Assembly (NCBI GenBank): GCA_016793885.1
Contig: JAEUHE010000179.1
Coordinates: 62,001-126,000, forward strand
Source: Verrucomicrobiales bacterium
GTDB taxonomy: Bacteria > Verrucomicrobiota > Verrucomicrobiia > Limisphaerales > UBA11320
Direction of reading: 5' to 3'
Length of the DNA stretch: 64,000 nucleotides
Below, one piece after another: positions 35,287 through 44,700 of the stretch. Within the stretch, counting starts at the first letter, position 1. Each line of letters starts with the position of its first letter. The notes beneath the pieces were generated by a model that saw only the letters and a list, made by a program, of their open reading frames with translations, did not search any database and was not told the origin of the DNA. Made by a program: the position numbers and the translations under genes.

Positions 35287-37569
35287 ATGAATGCCAGGCA
35301 GCTCAACCGCGCCATCGGAAACTGTTCGCCTCCTGCCGAAACCAGGACTGCACGTCCTGGTCCACGGCGGCAAATGGTTGCCACGACTCCGCAAGTACCG
35401 GAGATTGCCACCTCTCTTTCTAAGGAAGCGAGCTCCTGGGCGTGGGTCTGGCTCCTCGCGTTGGGACTCTTGGCCACGGGGACTCGGTGCCTGGAAGCCC
35501 AGCCGGCCGACCCAGGTTCCCGCTTGCCAGAGGCACCCTCCGTTTCACCTCCGGGTGGAGTCTACGCCTCGAACGTTGTGGTTACGCTCGCGGCTCCGCG
35601 AACCGACCGCGACGTCGTGTTCACGCTAACTGGGCAGGACCCCGTGCTGCAATCACCTCGATGGAAAGGGGCACTCGTGCTGACGAACTCAGCCTGGTTG
35701 CGCTGGCGTGAAGTCCAGGGTGTCACCAACCTGGGACCGGTGCGGTCGGAGCATTACACCTTGCTCGATTCGGACCTGGTGGCTTTCACTTCCAATCTAC
35801 CCTTGGCGATCATCGATACGCAGGGAACCGAGCTCAGCCGCGATCGAAAGGATCATGTAATGGTTCGATTCGTCGAAGCCGGCCCGTCCAGGACCACGCT
35901 GGTGAGCCCTGCGAATTTCGCCGGGCACGCCTTGGTCAACATTCGTGGGCGAGCGTCCCTTCGTTATCCGAAACGCAGCTATACCCTCAAGTTGATTGAT
36001 GAATTCGGCGAAGATCGAGCGGCGAGTTTGATGGGGCTGCCCAAGGATGAGGATTTTATCCTCTACGCCCCCTACCCCGACAAGACGCTCATGCGGGATG
36101 TGCTGGCCTATGAACTTGGGAATGCCATGGGACATTGGGCGCCTCGAACCCGCTTTCTCGAGGTGTTCGTGACCGATGGCACCCGCCGCCTGTCCAGACA
36201 AGACTATGTCGGGGTCTATGTGCTTGAGGAGCGAATCAAACGGCACAAATCGCGCGTGAACATTGCTAAACTTACCCCGGCCGATGTTTCCGAGCCAGCG
36301 ATCACCGGTGGCTATGTGTTCAAGAAGGATCATGTGGACCGTGGCTACTATGGTCCGCCAGATCTGCTCGGCGGAGGTATTTACCAGTCATCCAGCACCA
36401 ATAAAACGGGCTTTCCCACGGCGCCGGGTGGCTTTCCGGCCGATCCGAAAGGCTTCCTGCCCACCTACCGCTCCAGCACCACCCGAAGCAAAGAATCGTC
36501 GGACAGTTCCATCTCCTCATCGAGTCGAAGGTCCCGGCAGGCGGCACCCCGTCCCCTGACCAATCTCCTGACCGGCCCGATTATTCAGGAACTCGAGGGA
36601 AGGGTTCGCTCCACGACTTACAACGAGGATGGCGAAGAGTTCATCGAACGGATGGAGGTGGGCTTCCAGACCAGTTTGCGCACAAACCAGTTTTACTGGG
36701 TGGAGCCGGAGGAGGATGAAGTGACTCCAGTTCAGCGGGATTGGCTCAAGCGCCACCTGGATCGATTCGAGAAGGCGCTGTATGATCCCGATTTCATAGA
36801 TCCCCAGCGCGGCTATGCCGCGTTCATCGATCCGGGCTCGTTTATTGACTATCATCTACTCGTCGAGGTGACCAAGAACGTGGATGGCCACCGATTCAGC
36901 ACCTTCTACACAAAGGACCGAGGCGGCAAGATCCGTCTGGAGCCCATGTGGGACTGGAATCTGAGTTTCGGCAACTGCAACGGAAAACAAGGATGGATTC
37001 CGGAATATTGGTTTTGGCCGCAGCTGAATGAGCAGGAATACACCTGGTTCCGACGGTTGTTTGAGGATCCCGACTTTGGTCAACGCTATGTGGATCGGTG
37101 GGGGGAGTTGCGAGAAACCCTGTTCGCCACTTCCCGCCTGATGAGTCGGATCGATGAGCTCGTCGCCACCCTCAACGAAGCGCAGGAGCGCAACTTCCAA
37201 CAATGGCCCATCCTGGGTCAGGGAGTTAACCCTAATTTCTTCATCGGTGAGACCTACCAAGATGAGGTCGACTGGATGAAAGATTGGCTCACCAAGCGGC
37301 TGACCTGGATGGAGGCTCAGTTTGTCGCGCGTCCAAGCGTGAAGACGTCGAGTGAATCCGAAGGGCAGTTCCGACTCCAGGCTCGTCCGGATCAAGGGGA
37401 ATTGTATTACACGTTGGATGGGCAAGACCCTCGAGCCGCCGGAGGTAAGCCTTTGGCGGGCGCACGAGTGGGTGCCTGTGATGCGAAGGTAGCACCCGGG
37501 GCCCAGTTTGTCGGAAGGGTGTTGCTGGATGGACGTTGGAGTCCGCCAACGCGGTGGGTCGCGCGCTGA
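35287..37569 (+). CDS. CotH-kinase family exported protein
   Basis: From the ATG at 35287 the product has 760 residues; ATG 35374 is an alternative. A signal segment (WVWLLALGLLATGTRCLEA) is followed by a chitobiase/Ig-like domain, then the CotH domain (SLMGLPKDEDFILYAPYPDK, GVYVLEERIKRHKSRVNIAKL, GGKIRLEPMWDWNLSFGN). The last ~40 residues have a chitobiase-like YYTLDGQDPR. CotH proteins are kinase-fold and some phosphorylate spore-coat proteins; bacterial surface members are mostly uncharacterised. An unusual Ser/Arg-rich stretch (about residues 392-425) interrupts the domain and may reflect a frame problem (see findings). It diverges from the giant protein at 35234. Confidence 0.88.
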   Translation: MNARQLNRAIGNCSPPAETRTARPGPRRQMVATTPQVPEIATSLSKEASSWAWVWLLALGLLATGTRCLEAQPADPGSRLPEAPSVSPPGGVYASNVVVTLAAPRTDRDVVFTLTGQDPVLQSPRWKGALVLTNSAWLRWREVQGVTNLGPVRSEHYTLLDSDLVAFTSNLPLAIIDTQGTELSRDRKDHVMVRFVEAGPSRTTLVSPANFAGHALVNIRGRASLRYPKRSYTLKLIDEFGEDRAASLMGLPKDEDFILYAPYPDKTLMRDVLAYELGNAMGHWAPRTRFLEVFVTDGTRRLSRQDYVGVYVLEERIKRHKSRVNIAKLTPADVSEPAITGGYVFKKDHVDRGYYGPPDLLGGGIYQSSSTNKTGFPTAPGGFPADPKGFLPTYRSSTTRSKESSDSSISSSSRRSRQAAPRPLTNLLTGPIIQELEGRVRSTTYNEDGEEFIERMEVGFQTSLRTNQFYWVEPEEDEVTPVQRDWLKRHLDRFEKALYDPDFIDPQRGYAAFIDPGSFIDYHLLVEVTKNVDGHRFSTFYTKDRGGKIRLEPMWDWNLSFGNCNGKQGWIPEYWFWPQLNEQEYTWFRRLFEDPDFGQRYVDRWGELRETLFATSRLMSRIDELVATLNEAQERNFQQWPILGQGVNPNFFIGETYQDEVDWMKDWLTKRLTWMEAQFVARPSVKTSSESEGQFRLQARPDQGELYYTLDGQDPRAAGGKPLAGARVGACDAKVAPGAQFVGRVLLDGRWSPPTRWVAR

Positions 37570-37669
37570 AAGGGCGATCCTGTTTGTTGAGAGGGGTTCT
37601 CCTAAAGAGGAGGATGGATGGCCCGCGAAACACGAAAAACAGGTGCCAGCGCGTCGGAGGTGGGCACTG

Positions 37670-38542
37670 CTAGCTCTTCATGCGATGCCGGGCAGCCTCC
37701 AAGGTCTTCCGCTCGTCGGCGGTCAAACTTTGAAAGCCGTGGGTGGAGATCTTGTCGAGAATGGGGTCGATCTCCTTAGAGATGAAGTCCTGTCCTGAGG
37801 GGGTCGCCGAACGGGAGACGGGCGGGTCAACTTTTTCCAAAGCCCAGCCTGAAGTTCGGCTGCTTCCAGAGGACCTTCGCGGCTCGTTCTTGCGGGAGAA
37901 CCAGCCGCTGAGCCAGCTTAGGTTGGGATAGCCATAGCGGATGATCGCCATTCCAGCCAACAGTCCTCCGAGATGTGCGGGATGGGCCATTCCGGCGTCA
38001 ATCGGTACCAAGGTCAAAAAAAGGCTGAGGCCGAGGCTGATGTAGAGAACGATCCGGGCCTGAACCGGGACAAAATAGAGGATCACGGTGCCACTGGGCT
38101 CAAGCAAGCAGAAGGCCGCCAGAAACCCCATGGTGCCTGCGGAGGCGCCCACCACGGGGGAACTCCACCCCGGGATGATGAGGCTGACGAGGATTTGAAG
38201 CAGTCCGCCCGCTATGCCGCTGAGAAAGAAAAGCTGCAGCATCCGGACCGGACCATGGATGGACTCGACCGCCCGACCGAAAAACCAGACCCCGAGCAAG
38301 TTGAACAGAAGATGTATCGGTCCCCCGTGCAACAGCTGAAAGGTAACCAGCTGCCAAATAAAGCCCCGTCCCAAGACATCCGCAGGCCACAATGCCAACC
38401 AGCCTTGGACTCCGGATCGGATGTACGCTTGATCAATAGCCTGAAACACAAAGATTACCCCCAGGGCAATCATGAGTTTGGCGGATGCGGACAACCCCTG
38501 ACCGTAGGAGGGCTCTCGCATATAAGATCGATCTTCGAGCAT
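37670..38542 (-). CDS. Rhomboid-family intramembrane serine protease
   Basis: The 290-residue product has about six membrane helices starting near residue 20 (LMIALGVIFVFQAI). The active-site Ser motif is GASAGTMGF and the catalytic His is in GMAHPAHLGGLLAGM. It ends in a hydrophilic tail of ~75 residues with SerArg-rich and helical parts (LEKVDPPVS to RHRMKS). Rhomboids cut membrane-spanning segments; natural substrates in this phylum are unknown. The gene stands alone, and the palindrome at 38729-38762 lies upstream. An alternative start at 38521 cannot be excluded. Confidence 0.92.
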   Translation of the reverse strand: MLEDRSYMREPSYGQGLSASAKLMIALGVIFVFQAIDQAYIRSGVQGWLALWPADVLGRGFIWQLVTFQLLHGGPIHLLFNLLGVWFFGRAVESIHGPVRMLQLFFLSGIAGGLLQILVSLIIPGWSSPVVGASAGTMGFLAAFCLLEPSGTVILYFVPVQARIVLYISLGLSLFLTLVPIDAGMAHPAHLGGLLAGMAIIRYGYPNLSWLSGWFSRKNEPRRSSGSSRTSGWALEKVDPPVSRSATPSGQDFISKEIDPILDKISTHGFQSLTADERKTLEAARHRMKS

Positions 38543-38728
38543 ATCTTAGTAGTCAGAACCTATGCCCGGCCTATCGGTATCGCAATGCCCATTTTTGAAG
38601 CATTTTCGGAAAGCATTTTCCGTCACTAGAGAACTATCGGCATCGAAGCGCCCACCTGAAGCCCAGGACCAAGCCGGTCTTGATCGCGGTTCCGACCGGG
38701 GCATCGATCGGGAACCTTGGCCGGACAT

Positions 38729-38762
38729 ACCAACTCGCTGAACGTACGTTCAGCGAGTTGGT
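38729..38762. repeat. Perfect 34-bp palindrome centred on GAACGTACGTTC
   Basis: The core GAACGTACGTTC occupies 38740-38751. The arms ACCAACTCGCT and AGCGAGTTGGT extend it to a perfect 34-bp self-complementary sequence. It is the third member of the family and lies in a 265-bp gap between two minus-strand genes. Confidence 0.95.
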
Positions 38763-38807
38763 CATGCCCGGGACGTTGAACCTCTTAAACCGGGGATCAA
38801 ACCAAAC

Positions 38808-41612
38808 CTATTTCGCCCCCCAGTGGGTGTTCTTAAGGAAGGTCACCAGGTCAGCCAGCTCTTGGCGGGACAGCTGTTCGTCGAGGCCGGAAGGCATCAT
38901 TGAAACGGGGCTGGGACGCTGCTCAACCACGTCTTCCCGGGGAATCCGCTGCTCAGCCCCCGGGCCGAGGACCAGGGTGACGGTCGTGTCGGATTCATCT
39001 TTGATCATCCCGCTGAACGCATCCCCGGACTTGGTGATCACGGTCACCGGTTCATAGCTGCGAACGAAGCTCGCGCTGGGGTAGACTACGGCCTCTAGCA
39101 AGTCGCGCTCGGTTCGAGCCTCGCCGATCCGCGTCAGGTTGGGGCCCACCTCCCCCCCCGCGTAGCCAATCCGATGGCACTGAACGCAGGCCGTCTTCGT
39201 GCTGTTGAAAACAGCCTGGCCCCGGCTCGAATCCGAAGGAATCGACTTCAGCTCCTTAAGCAAGGCATCGATGCGGGCAGACTGCTGTTTCAGATCAGGA
39301 AGGAGCTGAGCCAGGAGTTCGGCGCCTTCGGACTGAATCGTCGGCGAATATTTTTCGAGCACAGGTTTAAGCTGTTCAGGACGAAGGGAGTTCCGCGCTT
39401 TGGCGGTGCGGAGCGAAGACAGAAGCCGCTGCCCCATTTCGTCGCCGGCTCCTTCTTCAAAACATGGGAGGAGGGCATTGATCTCCAGAGGACCGACTTC
39501 CCGCAGAGCATCCAACAGGGCGGCACGCTGGTCCCTGGCGATCTGCGATCGGGTCAAGGCCTTAACGCTCAGGCTGCGCAGCGTGGGATTTACGTCAGGA
39601 GAGAGATGGGTTCGAACCAGGTCAAACTCAGCTGCACCCAACGGACTGCGCGCCGAACGGCTGGCGAGCGATTGAAGGCGGATATCGATCGGAGCCGTCA
39701 GGTTCGCGGCCAGATCCTGGGCGGCCCGTTGCGCCGCATCCTCAGCCCCCGATGGTTTCAGCTGCCGAAGCAAGCGGAGAGCGGAGGAGAACAGGTCGCG
39801 CTGGGCGGCTTCGGAGCCCAGGGACTGAACGGCCGAGTGATCCGATAGGATAGCTGCCACCAGCTTATTCCAGGAAGAGGGAGGCTCCTTGATCCCAGCA
39901 TTCGCCAAACCCTCCAGGATGACGTTTCGTAACGGCAGCGAGTAACCCAAATTACCCGCGGCCTGCGCCAGCAGCTTTTGGCCATCCGTGTTCTTGATGA
40001 GTACCGGGATCAACGTTTTAACCTGAGCCACCTTCGCTTCCTGAGCCCAGGTGGATAGCTGCAGCTTCGCCCATTCGACAAGCGTTTCCGCCCAGTCCGA
40101 TCGACGTCGGATAATCCAATCCGCCGCACGTCGAAGCTCGGCATCGCTGGAGGTCAGGAACGGTGTGACTTCCTGCGGCTTAAGGTCAGTTCCATCGCGT
40201 TCGGCGAGTGCGATCAGCGCGGCCCGTTGAACCGCAGGCGATGGCGCCTCCAGAGCGCTGCGCAGCTCGCCGACAGCCCCGGTGCGAATCAAAGCTTCGA
40301 TGGCAGCATGAGTGGCAAAGGGTTCCCCCTTGGCCTCGGAGACGCGCGCCTGCCAGCCGCTGGTGTTGCCTTTTCGCACGCTGGCAGTGACGCGGCGGGA
40401 TGGGGGTGAAGCTGGAGCACGAACCAGCTTGCCCGACTTGGACAGGGGCCGAACCCGGTAGAGGTTGCCCAAAACGTCCGGCTTCCACAACTGACTCGTC
40501 GGGCAACAGAGTTTATACCAGCCACCGGTATCCACTACGACGATGGAGCCATCGATGTCTTCGAGCACATCGGTCGGATGAAAATCCGTGTCGTCCGTGC
40601 TCAGAAAGTCGGTCGAGTCGGCCGTGAACGTGGCTCCGGATGCCCGGAGCTGATGCCGAGTGATCTTGTGCAAGTTGAACAATGTTGCGAAGAAATGGTT
40701 TTGGGAGGGATCGCCCCAGACTGGAGAGGTCGCACGACAGAGGCCGCTCGGAGCGCCGGCCCCGTATTGAACGAACGGATGCAATAAGTCCGGGCTCGTT
40801 CGCTTCACCGCTCGGTCCTCGACATTGCTGTTCTCCTTCCCGTAAACGCCACCGTAGATGGCGTGGGCCAGGCCATCGCGAAAACCCGGCTGGCTGAAAT
40901 CGATGAACGTGCTGGTAAAGATGCACTCGCCATCGGCGGTGAACGCGACCTCCACCGGATTATCCATGCCTCCGGTCATAATGCTGTCCATCTCGGATCC
41001 ATCGGGGCGGGCTCGAAAGATGTGCGCGCCCCGGTCCAGATGTGCTTTTCCCGAAACGCCGTTGGTCCATTGGATGGGTTCGAAGGCTCCTTTGGTCCAG
41101 TAAATGAAGCCATCCGGCCCCGCATAGGGTCCGTGAACCTCGTTTCCACAATGAGTGGAGGGACGCCCCACATTCCACCACTCAACACGCTCGTCGGCTC
41201 GGCCATCGCCATCCTTGTCGAGGAGTTTCCAGATGGCCGGCGTGCCACCGACATACACCACTCCGTCATGCCAAAGAATTCCCTGGAGCATGGGCAGCTT
41301 GTCGGCGAAGACCTCCGCGTGTTCGAATTGACCGTCGCCATCCCGGTCCTCCAGGCGCAGGACTCGCCAGCGCGGATTCTTGGCTTGCTCGGCGGGCGGC
41401 TGGCTGGAGCCACTGGCTTCCGTCACGTACAGGCGACCGCGGTCGTCCAGGCAGGCATTGACGGGTCGGAGCACCTGGTTGGTAGTCGCGATCCGTTCAA
41501 CGGTGAATCCCTCCTGGACCAAGAAGCGACGCCCGTCAATGACGACGGATGCCGAAAAGGCGGAAAACGCCACGCTGAAGACTGCGGCCAACGGAAGGAC
41601 TCGTCGAAGCAT
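38808..41612 (-). CDS. PVC-type membrane-bound dehydrogenase with HEAT repeats and heme domain
   Basis: The 934-residue product has a signal peptide (VLPLAAVFSVAFSAFSAS), an N-terminal beta-propeller dehydrogenase domain to about residue 400 (WRVLRLEDRDGDGQFEHAEVF, EWWNVGRPSTHCGNEVHGPY), HEAT-like helical repeats to about 790, and a C-terminal cytochrome c-like domain with CVQCH (Cys809, Cys812, His813). This is the Pirellula/Verrucomicrobium-type family found in PVC bacteria. It is probably a periplasmic, possibly soluble-sugar-type, dehydrogenase feeding electrons onto heme; the substrate is unknown. A GGAG lies very close (one base) before the ATG. It is intact. Confidence 0.94.
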   Translation of the reverse strand: MLRRVLPLAAVFSVAFSAFSASVVIDGRRFLVQEGFTVERIATTNQVLRPVNACLDDRGRLYVTEASGSSQPPAEQAKNPRWRVLRLEDRDGDGQFEHAEVFADKLPMLQGILWHDGVVYVGGTPAIWKLLDKDGDGRADERVEWWNVGRPSTHCGNEVHGPYAGPDGFIYWTKGAFEPIQWTNGVSGKAHLDRGAHIFRARPDGSEMDSIMTGGMDNPVEVAFTADGECIFTSTFIDFSQPGFRDGLAHAIYGGVYGKENSNVEDRAVKRTSPDLLHPFVQYGAGAPSGLCRATSPVWGDPSQNHFFATLFNLHKITRHQLRASGATFTADSTDFLSTDDTDFHPTDVLEDIDGSIVVVDTGGWYKLCCPTSQLWKPDVLGNLYRVRPLSKSGKLVRAPASPPSRRVTASVRKGNTSGWQARVSEAKGEPFATHAAIEALIRTGAVGELRSALEAPSPAVQRAALIALAERDGTDLKPQEVTPFLTSSDAELRRAADWIIRRRSDWAETLVEWAKLQLSTWAQEAKVAQVKTLIPVLIKNTDGQKLLAQAAGNLGYSLPLRNVILEGLANAGIKEPPSSWNKLVAAILSDHSAVQSLGSEAAQRDLFSSALRLLRQLKPSGAEDAAQRAAQDLAANLTAPIDIRLQSLASRSARSPLGAAEFDLVRTHLSPDVNPTLRSLSVKALTRSQIARDQRAALLDALREVGPLEINALLPCFEEGAGDEMGQRLLSSLRTAKARNSLRPEQLKPVLEKYSPTIQSEGAELLAQLLPDLKQQSARIDALLKELKSIPSDSSRGQAVFNSTKTACVQCHRIGYAGGEVGPNLTRIGEARTERDLLEAVVYPSASFVRSYEPVTVITKSGDAFSGMIKDESDTTVTLVLGPGAEQRIPREDVVEQRPSPVSMMPSGLDEQLSRQELADLVTFLKNTHWGAK

Positions 41613-41737
41613 GCTCCTTTGTGCCCTGAGCGGCTACGAACGTCAAGCGACGCGTCTGGGCGGACACCGGGGGGCGTGATTAGCCGGGGCCATCGCCACC
41701 GACGAAACCGCACCGAGCCGCCCTATGGTCCCCCCCG

Positions 41738-44700
41738 CTACTGCGTCACTCGCAGCCGCAGGAAGGAGACGTGTTTGCCAATTTGCTGCGCTGGGACAGT
41801 GCTGCGCAGGTTAACCGTGGCCGTGCCGTCACCATTGTGCTGCGTGGATAGGTAGACCCAGTCATTGCTGGCAGAAGACCAATTGACAGCGTCGGGACTG
41901 CCCTCGATGTCGAACCGGACGCCCTCGGACTGCAGATTGAGCCGGTAGCTGAGCACAATGTGCGTCGCGGTAGCGCCGTTGATCTCGACAGTTCGAACGC
42001 TCGCCTGGATCACTTTCACGACCAGCGGAACCGACGGATCGGTGCCGGTTGCATACTCCAACAGATTGAGCTGGCCATCTCCGTCGGTGTCGCCCTGTGG
42101 CGATAATGTCAGCGGGACGGTGTCGGACTCACCCGGCTTGCCGTTCAACCCCGCGCTACAGCGCCAATTTCTTCCCAAGGAGTAATCTGGAGCCGGCTTA
42201 GACAGCGGGTTCACCAATACGATGCTATAGCCGCCTCCATCGGCATCGACCGGCCAAGGCTCCGAATCCTCGTAACGAAAGTCAGCGATGATTCCCCCCG
42301 CTTTGTCGACCAAGGTCAAACGTTCGCCGCCGTTGCTCAGGTTGTCGACGAAAGTCCCAGCGATGCGGATTTCCGGACGATTGCCATAACGGGCCAGAAA
42401 CGCAGCTCGGTCGCCGCAAACCACGACCCGCCCGCCGGCCGGAAGGACCAGAGCGGTTGGATCGCCGCTGCTGAAATTGAAAGTGACACCGTTCGTGAAC
42501 CGCACTTGCGACAGATCAATGGCCGCGGCTCCGGTGTTGAGTAGTTCCAAGAACTCGTAGTCCGCAGCATTGGGCGATACCAGCGCTTCAGTTGGAGTGG
42601 GAGCGGCGGGATTGTACATGATCTCCGAGATCACCAAATCAGACTTAGATGCCGGCTGAGCACCTACCACATAGGTTGCGACGGTCAGCGGAGACCAAAC
42701 GCCGTTCGCGAACGTTCGCGCTTTGATGACGGTCGACGAGGTCAATGTGAGCGGCTCGGTGTAAGCCTGGGCCGTGATCGGGGTGGCGGGAATGTTGGCG
42801 AGAGTCGCCGTAAGCTTGGGGCTGAACAGCGCATCGTCATCGGTCTTGCTGAGGTTGATACCCAGAATCGCCAAGACGTTCTCTCCTGCCACCAGACGGG
42901 GCACGCCTGCCCCAACGACGAGATCGATCGCCGTCGCAGCGCTTGAGTCCCGCCATCCAGCCGGTAAGGCGTTGGGCACATTCGTGTAGGAACCGACGAC
43001 GTTGCTGCGGATGTTGGATCGCGCGACTTCAGCGCCATTAATATAGGCGATAAAGGCATCGTCTCGACGGATGCGCAACTTCAGGGAGGAAATCCTTGAG
43101 AGCAGGTCGTTGTTTACGGTGAAAGGAACGCGAATAAACACCGTTGAGCTTTTCCCCAGCATCGCCTCTCGAATGTCTCCCTGACCGGTGGCACCGCCAC
43201 CGATGTGGGGATACAAGGGGGAGGCTGCGTCGTCAAAGCCCAGCCCCATTTTGGCACCGGTCCAGGCGAGAGTGGAGGCCGTCGGGCCTAGCTCGCGATC
43301 GGTCCAGTCAGCGAAGGCTACCGAAGACCCGCCGTTCTCGGCGGTCGGCACGAAGTAGCTGCCAGGGGAGTATTCCTCTAGGATTACCTGATCCTGAGAC
43401 GTTGGAGTCGGATAGTTGGCCGGACGTGGGTCGGATCCATCGGTGGTGTAGTACACCGTTCCGTTCACGTACGCCTTACCGGCGGGAGCCGTGCCCGAGA
43501 AGGGGCTCAGGTTCAGCTGAAAACCCGAAGGCACCGCGCCGCCAGGATGATTGAGCACGGGAGGGCGGAAAATGTAGACACCGTTGGCAACCTGGTCGTC
43601 GATCCAGTTCAGCCGGGTCGTGATCCAGTTCTTCATGTAATTCACGGTGGACTGGAACGTGGTCAACGAACTCTCGATCGCAGCGTTGGGCCACGGAGCC
43701 TGCCCTAGGATTTGGTGCTTGCGATACTGCCTCGCGGCGGGTGATTGCACACTTTCGGGCATGCCATTCCGAATGAGGTTGGTATTCCCGTCCAGCATAA
43801 CCGCTACCACCGCCTCGATGCGAGCCATCAAGGCGGCCGTTGACCAAACACCCTGGCGCAGTTCCCAATAACGATCAAAAGTTCGCAGGCGATATTCCGT
43901 GTCTCGGTGGAGCGAAGGATACCAAAGGCCTCCGGCCAAAGCGCCCGTGCCCGATTCATCGTACAGCCAACCCGTAGGCACTTCGCCCGTGGCATAATTG
44001 GCGTTGCCCAAGGAGATGTTGAAATCCCACAAAGGCCCGGCCCGCATTTTTCCACCCCGATCCTTGTGATAATAAGTGCTAAACACGTAGCCATCCACCT
44101 GCTTCGAAATCTCGACCCACCACTGGGCGTCGATAAACGAGGAGACATCGATCCAGGCCGCGTATCCTTTGACTGGATCGGCGAAGGATGGAGACGTCAG
44201 TGCTCCTTCGAAGTTGGTCAGATAAGCGGTGAGATATCGGGTTTGAGCCACCGAGAAAGCCTCGGGATCATGACTCTGGATGGACACGCCTCGGGGAGTC
44301 GACCAGGAGGTGGAGCCAGGGCTGCTCTTGTCGGTCTTAAAGATGTAGCCGCCAGAGATCAAATTGGAGTCGGTAACCCTCGGATTAATCTTCTCGATGT
44401 TCACCCGATTCTTGTTGCGCTTGATTTTCTCCACCAATAAGTAAACGCCACGATAATCCCCGTAAGCCACCGGTTGGTTCGCGCGTTGATTGAAAATGAC
44501 CTCCACGAATCGGGTGCGAGACCCCAGATAGTCGGGGCGAGCCTCATTCATCGTTGAATACACGAGGTAATTTCGCATCAGGGTCTTGTCCGACCAGGGT
44601 CCATGCAAAATCCAATCCGACTCCGCCGGCAAGCCAAGCACCGAATCATCCCGATCCTGATTCCGTTCGTCCCAAATCTCCCACGCGTAGGACTTTTGTC

